From the NCBI GenBank assembly GCA_934693235.1, contig CAKUUY010000023.1, forward strand, positions 1-27,545: a stretch of DNA of 27,545 nt, given 5' to 3'. The notes under the pieces were generated by a model that worked only from the letters and a program-made list of their open reading frames with translations, was not told the DNA's origin and searched no databases. The position numbers and the translations under genes were made by a program. Positions 1-8,933 of the stretch are shown here, piece after piece. The first letter of the stretch is position 1. Each line of letters starts with the position of its first letter. The DNA comes from an uncultured Candidatus Melainabacteria bacterium. GTDB lineage: Bacteria > Cyanobacteriota > Vampirovibrionia > Gastranaerophilales > Gastranaerophilaceae.

Positions 1-46
1 AAAATTTTTTTGTGTTAAAATCGGTTAAAAGGGAAAGAGGCGTAAT

Positions 47-1072
<1,026 letters not shown>

Positions 1073-1094
1073 TAAAACAAAAAAAGGATAAACA

Positions 1095-1937
1095 ATGTTC
1101 AATACAGATGTAGATTATGAAGTAGTAAATTTTTCAGTAGGCGACACAAAAGCCGGCACAAAAATGGGAAAACTCCAACTTAAAAATTTGGAGGATAACT
1201 CAACTTTGAACTGTATTTTGTGGGAAGAAACTCTTAACCGCTTTGATAGCAAAGTCTTTAGAGCCGGAAATATCGTAAAAATTATTTCTGCAAGTTTTAA
1301 CGAAAGATATAATAATTGTCTTGTTTCTACATTATCTTTGGTAAAAGAAGCTAAAATGGGACTGGAAGAAAATGAAAGAGAAAAAGTTTATTCACAAATT
1401 CTTTCTTATTTCGACAAAATCAAAGATGAAAAATTAAACAACTTTTTAACAACATATTTTATGGAACATAAGGATAAAATCAAAGTTATTCCGGCTGCAA
1501 AAATGATGCACCATAACTACGTTGGTGGGCTTATGGTTCATATTTTAGAATGTCTACAATTTGCAGAAGTAAATATGGAGAAATCTGTTTACAAATTTAA
1601 TCAAGACAATATCTATGCAGCCTGTATTTTACACGATATCGGCAAAATATATGAATATACAATTAACCTTGAAACAGGTTTAATCGATTATGATGAAAAC
1701 TTTAGAAAAGAGTGGTTAACACACTCTCAATACGGTTTTTCAATTTGTATGAATAATGGTTTCAAAGAAATAGCAAGGATGATTGCAGCACACCATGGCA
1801 GAAGTGATTGGGGGGCTATTATTGACCTTGACCAGAAAGATTTGGAACCGGAACTTTATTTTATCCATATTGTCGATAATTTGTCAGCAAAATTCGGAAA
1901 AATCAGCACACGACTTTTAGAAGAAAAGGGAGTATAA
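1095..1937 (+). CDS. yhaM: YhaM-like 3'-5' exoribonuclease (OB fold + HD domain)
   Basis: Predicted cytoplasmic nuclease. Residues about 1-90 look like an OB-fold nucleic-acid-binding domain (TKMGKLQLKNLEDNSTLNCILWEE, split here as a beta-rich stretch). Residues about 137-265 form an HD metal-dependent phosphohydrolase domain: HHNYVGGLMVHILE, then HDIGK near residue 180, then AAHHGRSDWG near 231. This OB-HD order and the length of 280 aa fit the YhaM/CBF1 family, which trims RNA and single-stranded DNA from the 3' end. It lies 22 bp after ilvC with an aaaaagga ribosome binding site and only 3 bp before the next gene, so it is probably co-transcribed with the two nucleotide-kinase-like genes. 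A different HD phosphohydrolase activity is possible, but the OB domain favours a nuclease. Confidence 0.82.
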   Translation: MFNTDVDYEVVNFSVGDTKAGTKMGKLQLKNLEDNSTLNCILWEETLNRFDSKVFRAGNIVKIISASFNERYNNCLVSTLSLVKEAKMGLEENEREKVYSQILSYFDKIKDEKLNNFLTTYFMEHKDKIKVIPAAKMMHHNYVGGLMVHILECLQFAEVNMEKSVYKFNQDNIYAACILHDIGKIYEYTINLETGLIDYDENFRKEWLTHSQYGFSICMNNGFKEIARMIAAHHGRSDWGAIIDLDQKDLEPELYFIHIVDNLSAKFGKISTRLLEEKGV

Positions 1938-1940
1938 CAA

Positions 1941-2615
1941 TTGTCAAAACTTACGACAGAACACAATTACAGCGGAACACTAATTTGCGTTGAGGGTATT
2001 GACGGCTCCGGCAAATCGACACAACTTGCCTTATTAAGAGATTGGTTGAAATCAATTGGACAAGATGTAATTTTTACAGAGTGGAATTCATCTGAACTTA
2101 TAAGCCAAACAACAAAACTTGCGAAAAAGAAAAATATGTTGTCTCCGAGAACTTTTTCGCTATTACACGCTGTTGATTTTGCCGATAGGTTAAAGCAAGT
2201 TATTGCTCCAGCCTTAAAAGCCGGATTTATAGTATTGGCTGACAGATATGCATACACTGCATTTGCAAGAGATGTCGCTCGTGGAGTTGACCCAAACTGG
2301 GTTAGAAATGTATACAGTTTTGCTATAAAACCTGATTTGGCGATATATTTCGATATAAATCCAAAAGATTCAATGAAAAGAATTTGCGCAAACCGAGCCC
2401 CAAAATTCTATGAAGCCGGAATGGATTTAAAACTAAGCAACGACCCTTATGAAAGTTATATGATTTTTCAAAGCAGAGTTGTTAATGAGTATCAGAAAAT
2501 GATTAACGAATTCGGTCTTATCAAGCTTGATGCAATGGATTCGATCCATTCAAAACAAGTTGCAATAAGAAAAATGTTAAAAGAAGTTTTGACATCAAAA
2601 GGAGTAAACTTGTAA
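1941..2615 (+). CDS. Thymidylate-kinase-like P-loop kinase, copy 1
   Basis: Member of the dTMP kinase fold. The P-loop EGIDGSGKSTQ lies near residues 18-28 and a DR-Y motif (LADRYAYTAFARD) near residue 100, as in enzymes that phosphorylate dTMP to dTDP. The C-terminal part (FYEAGMDLKLSNDPYES) differs from classic bacterial Tmk and matches the same region of the next gene. The start is TTG at 1941, chosen because aaaaggga(g) lies about 8 nt upstream and there is no nearer ATG. It begins 3 bp after the YhaM-like gene and overlaps the next start by one base (TAATG). Substrate is inferred from the fold only; a deoxynucleoside or other NMP kinase role is possible. Confidence 0.8.
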   Translation: MSKLTTEHNYSGTLICVEGIDGSGKSTQLALLRDWLKSIGQDVIFTEWNSSELISQTTKLAKKKNMLSPRTFSLLHAVDFADRLKQVIAPALKAGFIVLADRYAYTAFARDVARGVDPNWVRNVYSFAIKPDLAIYFDINPKDSMKRICANRAPKFYEAGMDLKLSNDPYESYMIFQSRVVNEYQKMINEFGLIKLDAMDSIHSKQVAIRKMLKEVLTSKGVNL

Positions 2616-3286
2616 TGGGACAATTCAAAACCAAACATGGATACGAGGGGTTACTTGTTGTAATAGAGGGAACAGATGGTTCCGGTAAGTCAACTCAGCT
2701 TCAACTATTAAAAAAATCTATACAGGCAAAATCTTATGGTGTAATGGTTTCCGAATGGAAGACATCAAGACTTATTGCTGGGGTTATTGACGATGCAAAA
2801 GATAGAAACTTGCTTAACGCAACAACTTACAGCTTACTATATGCAGCTGATTTCGCAGACAGACTGGAAAACCAAATTATACCTGCACTAAAATCTGGTT
2901 TTATAGTCCTTTTAGACAGATATTATTACACTGCGTTAGCTCGAGATGTTGTTCGAGGACAAGATATTGAATGGGTTAAAAACCTTTATGATTACGCTCC
3001 AGAGCCTGATTTAGTCTTTTATCTTGATATGCCGGTTGATGTTTTGTTGAAAAGAATTATCGGGACAACAGGATTGAATTACTACGAAAGTGGACGTGAT
3101 GTGGGATTTTCAACAGATTTTTACAAAAGTTTTGAAATTTATCAAAACAAATGTCTTGAGCAGTATGATAAAATGAAATCTGAATATAATTTTATCAGCA
3201 TTGACGGCACAAAATCCGTTGATGAAATCCATACTATTATGAATTGTGAAGTTCAGAAGATTTTGGATTCAGGGGTGCTTTATTAA
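2615..3286 (+). CDS. Thymidylate-kinase-like P-loop kinase, copy 2
   Basis: Clear paralogue of the preceding gene and almost the same size (223 versus 224 aa). It has P-loop EGTDGSGKSTQ, DR motif LLDRYYYTALARDVVRGQD and the shared C-terminal stretch YYESGRDVGFSTD. The catalytic P-loop Lys and the DR motif are present in both copies, so neither looks dead. The region between the beta4 strand and the YE-G-D motif differs (RIIGTTGLN here, RICANRAPK in copy 1), where a LID-type Arg would be expected. Its ATG overlaps the previous stop by one base, with aaaaggag about 10 nt upstream, which implies translational coupling and perhaps a heteromeric enzyme. Whether a separate canonical tmk exists elsewhere cannot be seen. 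Confidence 0.8.
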   Translation: MGQFKTKHGYEGLLVVIEGTDGSGKSTQLQLLKKSIQAKSYGVMVSEWKTSRLIAGVIDDAKDRNLLNATTYSLLYAADFADRLENQIIPALKSGFIVLLDRYYYTALARDVVRGQDIEWVKNLYDYAPEPDLVFYLDMPVDVLLKRIIGTTGLNYYESGRDVGFSTDFYKSFEIYQNKCLEQYDKMKSEYNFISIDGTKSVDEIHTIMNCEVQKILDSGVLY

Positions 3287-3395
3287 AAAGTTACTAAGAT
3301 ACTAAGGCACTAAGGTAACATTTCAGCAGTTGGTAAAATAAAATTATTTACAACTATATGAAAAGTTCTTAGCGTCTTTTCGTCTTAATGACTTT
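3287..3395. repeat. Imperfect inverted repeat with 8-bp periodic left arm
   Basis: The left arm (3287-3319) contains ACTAAG three times at exact 8-bp spacing (3293, 3301, 3309). The right arm (3365-3395, gttcttagcgtc... to ...gacttt) is roughly its reverse complement. The two arms are separated by about 45 nt. It sits directly after the stop of the second kinase gene. It could be a weak transcription end, a small palindromic mobile repeat, or an operator; nothing in the sequence decides between them. Confidence 0.5.
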
Positions 3396-3441
3396 ATCTA
3401 ATTGTTACAATAAAAAACAAAAATTTACGTTGCGAAACATT

Positions 3442-3472
3442 TTGAATCATGGGGCATGGTTTATGCTACATT
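3442..3472 (+). promoter_or_regulatory. Candidate extended -10 promoter for the winged-helix gene
   Basis: TGCTACATT at 3464-3472 reads as an extended -10 (TG, one base, TACATT). TTGAAT at 3442-3447 is a possible but widely spaced -35. The 14-mer TTTATGCTACATTA here (3460-3473) recurs exactly upstream of the porin gene on the minus strand (22460-22473), and TGCTACAAT occurs before the dGTPase-like gene, which supports a promoter role. Confidence 0.4.
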
Positions 3473-3517
3473 AGAGAATGTAAAGAGACACAGATTATAG
3501 TTTATAGGAGATTATGA

Positions 3518-4138
3518 ATGTCTGAATATTTGAGCAAAGAAGAGATCAAACAATGGAGAAGCTCATTAGAAAAGATTACACTGGAAGAATTTGCTGCTAG
3601 ATTAGGGAAAAAGATAGAAGAGGCTAAGCCTACTAACGATTTAATAGATATAGTTTTAAAAGGTAAACCGGTTGTATCAACAGAACCGGAATGGAAACAA
3701 AACCACGCTGAAAGAATTAGTGCAATTGCAGAACGTGCTTATGAAAGAGAAAGAGAAATAGCTCCTACACCATTTGCAATCCACAAAATTCACGAAGAAG
3801 CAACTCCGGTAAAACCTGAAAAAACAGTTAAATCAAAATCAGAAAAGAAAACAACGACAGCTAAAAAATCAGTTACCAAAAAAGAAGTTGAAACTCCAAA
3901 AGCAGAAAGCTTAAGAGATGAAGTTAGAATTGTTTTCAAAAAAGCTCTAACAGATAGAGAACAAAGAGTTTTTGATTACTTTGTACAAAATAAAGGTAAA
4001 ATTGTTTACGCAAAAGATTTGGCAGCATTGCTAGAATTACCAAGAGATTACGTTTATAAATACATCAAAAACCTTAGAGCAAAAATTGAAGGAGAAAATC
4101 TCCAAAACGCTGATAAAGGTGGATTTATTTTAAATTAA
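3518..4138 (+). CDS. Winged-helix DNA-binding protein, OmpR-like C-terminus without receiver
   Basis: Unrecognised as a named family. Residues 1-80 form an acidic/basic helical segment with no phospho-receiver. Residues about 90-140 are a Lys/Thr/Glu/Pro-rich low-complexity linker with repeated KSEKK and AKKSVTKKE elements. Residues about 146-206 resemble the OmpR/PhoB effector wing: LTDREQRVFDYF, then YVYKYIKNLRAKIEG, then NADKGGFIL, matching the usual recognition helix LR-K and the wing G-Gy-L. It therefore probably binds DNA as a small architectural or regulatory protein in the cytoplasm. The start at 3518 has GGAG 7 nt upstream; an ATG at 3514 is out of frame and stops quickly. It is transcribed alone and ends at a strong palindromic terminator. 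DNA binding is inferred; target unknown. Confidence 0.72.
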   Translation: MSEYLSKEEIKQWRSSLEKITLEEFAARLGKKIEEAKPTNDLIDIVLKGKPVVSTEPEWKQNHAERISAIAERAYEREREIAPTPFAIHKIHEEATPVKPEKTVKSKSEKKTTTAKKSVTKKEVETPKAESLRDEVRIVFKKALTDREQRVFDYFVQNKGKIVYAKDLAALLELPRDYVYKYIKNLRAKIEGENLQNADKGGFILN

Positions 4139-4169
4139 AAATAGAAATTTTTCATAATCACAATCACCA

Positions 4170-4203
4170 AAAAGATGCTCTTAAAATTTTAAGAGCATCT
4201 TTT
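4170..4203. terminator. Perfect 34-bp palindromic bidirectional terminator
   Basis: AAAAGATGCTCTTAAAA (4170-4186) is followed immediately by its exact reverse complement (4187-4203). A-runs and T-runs lie at the outer ends, so the hairpin carries a U-tract on either strand. It lies between the convergent winged-helix gene (ends 4138) and pilin gene (ends 4228), as expected for a shared Rho-independent terminator. Confidence 0.85.
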
Positions 4204-4227
4204 ATATTAATTTCTAACAAAAATCAA

Positions 4228-4941
4228 CTAATAATTCATTTGCCATCCGTCTTCAAGTATTTTTCCAATTCCCCATGAACCATTAGTCGCAGGAGATTGC
4301 CCTGACACATACTTAGGATCAAAAACAGTTCCATCTGGAGCTATTGCCATACTAAATAAATCTCTACCACCAATATTTGGACCTTGCGGGCCATTTACAT
4401 CAATATCAAAACCTAAAACAGCACCACCGATTACTCCATCATTTTTGATTACATCATTTTCATCAATCGTACCATCGCCATTTACATCTCTATCTGCAGG
4501 TGTAGAACTTGCACTATCGTCGGAATCGGCACAAATTGCAGCTCCACTTGCTAATACACCTGTAAATTTACAAGAGTAATTTCTCACAGGAATGTCTTTC
4601 CCTTCTATTGTTTCATAATAATCAGCAAAACAAGGAGCGTATGAACCATTACAATTTTTTACTACTTTAAAATATGTATTCATGAAACGGTTTAATTCTT
4701 CACTATTATTTCTAAGACGGCTTTCTCTCAATGAAACAACATTGTTATCTGATTTATAACGTTCAGCAGCTTGACCTACTTCACTATAAACTTTTCTCAA
4801 TTGTGTAACAAAACTTTGTCTTTGGTAATTTTGCATTAATGTCGGAACAGTCATAGCTGCAACTACACCAATAATCCCCATTGTAACAAGCACTTCTGCT
4901 AAAGTAAATGCTTCTTTACATTTAAAAATACAATCTTTCAT
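4228..4941 (-). CDS. Type IV pilin-like / type II pseudopilin-like protein (short-leader copy)
   Basis: Prepilin-like. An 11-residue leader ends KCKEA, then the processed N-terminus FTLAEVLVTMGIIGVVAA has Glu at position 5 and a hydrophobic helix. The residue before the cleavage point is Ala, not the usual Gly. The globular part contains a dockerin/EF-hand-like loop DVNGDGTIDEND (DxNxDGxxxxxD), a motif DVNGPQGPNIGGRDLF shared with the other two pilins here, and DGW near the C-terminus. Expected in the inner membrane and then in a pilus or secretion pseudopilus after cleavage by a PilD-type peptidase. The ATG at 4941 is preceded by a gagagga sequence. No pilus assembly genes are nearby. Unlike the other two copies it has a normal short leader and no G-tract. 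Confidence 0.85.
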   Translation of the reverse strand: MKDCIFKCKEAFTLAEVLVTMGIIGVVAAMTVPTLMQNYQRQSFVTQLRKVYSEVGQAAERYKSDNNVVSLRESRLRNNSEELNRFMNTYFKVVKNCNGSYAPCFADYYETIEGKDIPVRNYSCKFTGVLASGAAICADSDDSASSTPADRDVNGDGTIDENDVIKNDGVIGGAVLGFDIDVNGPQGPNIGGRDLFSMAIAPDGTVFDPKYVSGQSPATNGSWGIGKILEDGWQMNY

Positions 4942-4978
4942 ATTTTAACCAATCCTCTCAAAATATAAAAATACTAAA

Positions 4979-6376
4979 TTAACGTCGCAATAATACATTC
5001 ATACCCGCAATAAAATAATTTTTAACCTCTGCAAATGAACGAATTCTTGTTAACATCTTTAAAATATACAAAGGTCTCAAATAAAATCTTTTTATTGCTG
5101 ATTTGTGTAACTCAAAAACCCTATCTTTTGACAAGTAATGAGTATTCACTGCAGGGTAAAAATACGCATTTTCAAAAGAAGTTTCTTTATCAAACAAGTT
5201 ATGTTCTTTCGCATAATCGTAAAATCTTGAACCGGGGAGCGGAGTTGCAGTATAAAAACTGATGAAATCACTATTAAGATCAATCGCAAATTTAATCGTT
5301 TCCTCAATCGTTTCTTCTGTTTCCCAAGGCAAACCTATAACAAAGTAATTATAAATTCGAATTTTCGCTTGTTTAAAAATCTTTACTGTTTTTCGAACAT
5401 CATCAAGTGTAATTTTTTTACCCATTTTTTCAAGCATTTCTTGAGAACCACTTTCTACTCCGATACTTACAAGACGACACCCTGATTTATACATTAATTT
5501 AGCCATTTCCAAATTCGCAGTATCTGCTCTTGTATTCGCTGACCAAGTAATTTTCAATCCGCTGTCAATAATTGTTTGGCATAAATTCATTGTCCATTCT
5601 TTATCAAGATTAAAAATATCAGACCAGAACAAAAAGTTTCTAATATTATATTTTTCAACACACTCTCGAATTTCTGCAACAATGTTTTCTGCACTACGTC
5701 GACGTACTTTTGCACCAGAAACTGGAGTTGCAAGACAAAAAAAGCAGTGAAAAGGGCAACCACGCTCAACCTTAATTGTAGCCTGTACCTTATTATTATC
5801 CGGCCGTCTATAAATACTGTTATCAACAAGATGACGCGCAGGGAAGGGTAAACTGTCCAAATCTTCAATAAATGGTCGTTTCCCTGTAAATCTCACATCT
5901 TCATTTTCGGTATAATAAATTCCAAGAATATCTTTCTTATCACGTCCATCGAGAATTTCTTTTAAAGTTTCTTCTGCTTCTCCTAATATTCCAAAATCTA
6001 AAAAATCGTGTTCAATTAAAATTTTCTCTCCGAGAGTCAAAAAAGCAGCACCTTTCGCAATGGTCACAATTTCAGGGTTAAACTCCTTTGCTCGTTTTAC
6101 GGCATCTAAATCGTGTTCTAAAGTTGGAGTTGCAATATTTACAACCAAATAATCCGGTCGAAATTCTCTCAAATCATACTCCAAATCACCACTTTGACTG
6201 TAATCCTCTATTTTTGCTTCCAAACCACATTTTTCTGCAATCGCAGCCAAGTACATCAAATCAGTCGGAGGCAACGGAGGAATTACTATCAAATCCTTCG
6301 TTGGTTGCTGACACCTATCTTCCCTATTCATTACAGGCGATGGCGGATATATTAAAAGAATTCGTTTTTTAGTCAT
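4979..6376 (-). CDS. B12-binding-domain radical SAM protein
   Basis: 465 aa counted from ATG 6376. Residues about 5-135 fit a cobalamin-binding-like Rossmann domain (ILLIYPPSP at the start, then DYLVVNIATPTLEHDL). The radical SAM core carries the 4Fe-4S motif C207-x3-C211-x2-C214 (ERGCPFHCFFC). The family (BchE/P-methylase/hopanoid-methylase type) uses SAM and often B12 for methylations or cyclisations, but the substrate cannot be read here. The ATG at 6376 is chosen because aaaagg lies about 10 nt upstream and the lipoprotein-like 29-residue extension to 6463 would overlap the preceding gene and is Cys-rich but unlike the family. It starts 5 bp after the MFS gene stop, so the two are probably one operon. 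Confidence 0.88.
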   Translation of the reverse strand: MTKKRILLIYPPSPVMNREDRCQQPTKDLIVIPPLPPTDLMYLAAIAEKCGLEAKIEDYSQSGDLEYDLREFRPDYLVVNIATPTLEHDLDAVKRAKEFNPEIVTIAKGAAFLTLGEKILIEHDFLDFGILGEAEETLKEILDGRDKKDILGIYYTENEDVRFTGKRPFIEDLDSLPFPARHLVDNSIYRRPDNNKVQATIKVERGCPFHCFFCLATPVSGAKVRRRSAENIVAEIRECVEKYNIRNFLFWSDIFNLDKEWTMNLCQTIIDSGLKITWSANTRADTANLEMAKLMYKSGCRLVSIGVESGSQEMLEKMGKKITLDDVRKTVKIFKQAKIRIYNYFVIGLPWETEETIEETIKFAIDLNSDFISFYTATPLPGSRFYDYAKEHNLFDKETSFENAYFYPAVNTHYLSKDRVFELHKSAIKRFYLRPLYILKMLTRIRSFAEVKNYFIAGMNVLLRR

Positions 6377-6381
6377 TATTG

Positions 6382-7764
6382 TTAAACCTTTTCCTTTACC
6401 ACAGATGCAATCACTGCAGCGATTGCAAGACAAACTGCACCAATTAAAAATGCATATTCCCAATGATAATTAATATAGTCAGCACCCATTGTAAATGAGC
6501 ATTTTGAAATTATCCACGCAACTAAAGTACAAACAAACACTTGAGGCCCGGCAATAAAAATATTAAATATTCCCATAACAGAACCTTCTGTGCCTTTTTT
6601 AATAAATTGAGAAAGCATTGCAAAAGGCAATGCGCAAATACTAGCCCAACCAATACCGGCCAATCCCATCAAAGCCGCAACAGCTTTCGGTTCTTTTACA
6701 AAAAACATTCCAAGGTAAGCTAAAATCATTGTAATTATGGAGACAATATGCACTCTTTTATTTGTATATTTAGCTGACAAAAAACCAATCGGAATTGCTA
6801 CCATAAAGCAAATTAAGTTAAATATTGCAAAACAAATTGATGAAAAATTAGTTCCTGCCAAAGTTGCTTGAGAATAAAGTTCTTTGGTAGTTTCAGAAAC
6901 TGTTGTCAAATCTGGAACAAAATAAATTGTATGAACTGCATACTGAGTAAAGAAAATCATCATACACATTGTCCCAATCCAAGTAAAAAACTGCATTGTA
7001 CAAATTTTAGAAACTTCTGGAGAAAGAGCAAAGAAATCTTTCAAAGCTTGTAAAAAAGAAACATTCTTTTGCGCAACTTCCTGTTTACTTTCTTGTGCTA
7101 CTGCATTTTTGCCCTCTTTTATTGTCATACAAGTCCAAATCATACCAAACGTAAATGCTAAAGCTGCCATAATAAATTGAGCTGGAATTGACATTTGATA
7201 CCCAAAAGCCCATTTCAAAAAAGGAGCTGTTCCTGCCGCAACAACAGAACCCAAACCAATTGCAAGACTTATATAAGAATTTGCAATTGAATACTGTTCT
7301 TCAGGCACAACATCAGGAATTAATGCTCTGTAAGGTCCTTGAGCAACATTCACACAAGCATCAATTACCCAAATCATAATTGCAGCAATTAATAACGCTG
7401 TTAAAGGAGGTAAATTCAAACCTGTAACCTTATGCAAAAACTCTGCAACATTAGCAGAATTAGGAAAAATCCACAATGCTAAAGATGCCAACAACGCCCC
7501 ACCTAACAAATATGGTCGACGACGTCCTAAAGGAGAAACTGTTTTGTCACTCAATGCTCCAACAAGCGGTTGAACAACCATCCCTGTAAAAGGCCCAGCT
7601 AGCCATATTAACCCATAAATAAATGGAGAGGCTCCAAGCCCTTCCGTAACAGGTCCTGATAAAATAATTCTCATTTGCCAAGCAAATTGCAAACCAAAAA
7701 ATCCCAACGCAAAGTTCAAAAACTGAGCTGTAGTAAATTTCTTTAAAACATTGTTTTCATCCAT
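6382..7764 (-). CDS. MFS transporter, GPH/sucrose-symporter-like
   Basis: A 460-aa integral membrane protein with about 12 hydrophobic segments. The cytoplasmic loop between helices 2 and 3 reads PLVGALSDKTVSPLGRRRPYLL, the signature of the GPH/SLC45 sucrose-type branch of the major facilitator superfamily (cation-coupled glycoside or disaccharide uptake). A charged loop (EGKNAVAQESKQEVAQK) separates the two six-helix halves, as is usual. It is the first gene of a two-gene operon with a radical SAM enzyme, under a promoter at 7797-7825 that has overlapping palindromes. The substrate is unknown; a sugar is the family default but pairing with a radical SAM enzyme could mean a modified small molecule. 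Confidence 0.87.
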   Translation of the reverse strand: MDENNVLKKFTTAQFLNFALGFFGLQFAWQMRIILSGPVTEGLGASPFIYGLIWLAGPFTGMVVQPLVGALSDKTVSPLGRRRPYLLGGALLASLALWIFPNSANVAEFLHKVTGLNLPPLTALLIAAIMIWVIDACVNVAQGPYRALIPDVVPEEQYSIANSYISLAIGLGSVVAAGTAPFLKWAFGYQMSIPAQFIMAALAFTFGMIWTCMTIKEGKNAVAQESKQEVAQKNVSFLQALKDFFALSPEVSKICTMQFFTWIGTMCMMIFFTQYAVHTIYFVPDLTTVSETTKELYSQATLAGTNFSSICFAIFNLICFMVAIPIGFLSAKYTNKRVHIVSIITMILAYLGMFFVKEPKAVAALMGLAGIGWASICALPFAMLSQFIKKGTEGSVMGIFNIFIAGPQVFVCTLVAWIISKCSFTMGADYINYHWEYAFLIGAVCLAIAAVIASVVKEKV

Positions 7765-7796
7765 ATTAATATCTCCCCAAACTCTCTAGTACTTCA

Positions 7797-7825
7797 AAGA
7801 TACACGTAACAAACGTGATAGTCAA
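7797..7825 (-). promoter_or_regulatory. Sigma70-type promoter of the MFS/radical SAM operon
   Basis: On the minus strand TTGACT (7825-7820) is followed by a 17-bp spacer and TATCTT (7802-7797), about 30 bp before the start at 7764. This is the cleanest -35/-10 pair in the window apart from the pilin loci. Confidence 0.65.
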
Positions 7826-7845
7826 GTCTATCAATTTTGGATAGT
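7803..7845. promoter_or_regulatory. Palindromes overlapping the promoter (candidate operators)
   Basis: CACGT-5-ACGTG (7803-7817) lies in the promoter spacer. TGATAG-6-CTATCA (7816-7833) covers the -35 box. A second CTATC...GATAG pair runs to about 7845. Such placement fits repressor sites, but no adjacent regulator gene identifies the factor. Confidence 0.4.
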
Positions 7846-7861
7846 GGGAGAAAAATATCAA

Positions 7862-8890
7862 TCAGTAAATCTTCGCTAATTTGAATAAATAATCTTCATT
7901 AGCTCCCGATTTAAAGCCCATCGGAATAAAGTTTTCTTTATATCTTTCAACTGCATACCTATCAGTCATACCGGAGATATAATCAGTTACAATGCGTTCT
8001 ATCTTTTCTTCTTCACAGACAGGTTTTAACATATCACAATATAAGAAAAACAGTTCCCTGATTACATTTCTAGCTTTCTTTTCCTCTAATTTTGCAGGAG
8101 AAGCATCTTCATACACATTTTCAAACATCCATTGTCTAAGTTTTGTTGTGTAGTGCCAACCTTCTTCGCTCATAGAAACTTCCGGTTTACCAATAGAATT
8201 TTTTACAATTTCATTAATCATTTTGCTCAAGCGCTTACTTTGAATTGATGTAAAATATTCAATACAATCTTTTGGCAAATCACTCTCAACAATAATTCCG
8301 GCTCGAATAGAATCTTCAATATCATGATTAATATAAGCAATCTTATCCGCTAGTTGAACAATTTGAGCTTCAGGAGTTTTTGGGATGTACCCCCAAGTAT
8401 GTGTTAAAATTCCGTCAATAGTTTCTTGGCATAAATTCAAATCTTCCAAAACTTCAACAACTCTTACACTTTGAATATTATGATGAAATCCGCCTTTTAC
8501 AAGTTCATTCAAAACACCCTCACCACAATGACCAAACGGAGTGTGGCCCAAATCGTGTCCCAAAGAAATTGCTTCAACCAAATCCTCATTAAAATCAAGT
8601 GCTCTTGCAATAGAACGAGCAATTTGTGAAACCTCAAGCGTATGAGTTAAACGAGTTCTGAAATGATCATCAAATGGAGACAAAAAGACCTGAGTTTTAT
8701 GTTTTAAACGTCTAAAAGCCTTTGAATGCAATATTCTGTCTCTATCTCGTTGGAACTCTGTTCTCATCGGACAAGACTCTATTTTTTTCTTTCTTCCTTT
8801 TGTAAAACGGCTTTTGGTAGCAAACTCGTTTAAATTATCAATTTCTCTCTGTTCAAGTTTATATCTTATTGTATCTTTAGTTGTATCCAT
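7862..8890 (-). CDS. dgt: dGTP triphosphohydrolase-like HD protein
   Basis: 342 aa with the dGTPase-family HD layout. It has RRLKHKTQVF near residues 60-69, THTLEVSQ with H83, GHDLGHTPFGHCGE with H112, D113 and H116, and a later HTWG and QLADKIAYINHDIEDSIRAG with the last metal Asp. The family hydrolyses dGTP (or other dNTPs) to the deoxynucleoside and triphosphate, controlling dNTP pools; many members are allosterically controlled by dNTPs. Length fits the shorter Dgt-like class. It lies 43 bp after the preceding gene in the same direction but has its own extended -10 (8909-8917) and aaagga ribosome binding site, so it can be transcribed alone. The precise dNTP preference is unknown. Confidence 0.9.
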   Translation of the reverse strand: MDTTKDTIRYKLEQREIDNLNEFATKSRFTKGRKKKIESCPMRTEFQRDRDRILHSKAFRRLKHKTQVFLSPFDDHFRTRLTHTLEVSQIARSIARALDFNEDLVEAISLGHDLGHTPFGHCGEGVLNELVKGGFHHNIQSVRVVEVLEDLNLCQETIDGILTHTWGYIPKTPEAQIVQLADKIAYINHDIEDSIRAGIIVESDLPKDCIEYFTSIQSKRLSKMINEIVKNSIGKPEVSMSEEGWHYTTKLRQWMFENVYEDASPAKLEEKKARNVIRELFFLYCDMLKPVCEEEKIERIVTDYISGMTDRYAVERYKENFIPMGFKSGANEDYLFKLAKIY

Positions 8891-8908
8891 TGTTAATCCT
8901 TTTTCTAG

Positions 8909-8917
8909 ATTGTAGCA
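8909..8917 (-). promoter_or_regulatory. Extended -10 promoter before the dGTPase-like gene
   Basis: On the minus strand TGCTACAAT (8917-8909) matches an extended -10 (TG-n-TACAAT). It is followed by the aaaagga ribosome binding site and the ATG at 8890. No clear -35 is seen. Confidence 0.5.
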
Positions 8918-8933
8918 AAAATAATTTTATTGT

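Noticed and set aside
3287..3320. ACTAAG repeats as a CRISPR or iteron array
   Set aside because: Only three 6-bp units at 8-bp steps, with no spacers of constant size, no cas genes and no replication gene nearby.
6377..6463. Start of the radical SAM protein at 6463
   Set aside because: The extension overlaps the upstream gene, does not look like the family, and ATG 6376 has a ribosome binding site and the family-typical N-terminus.
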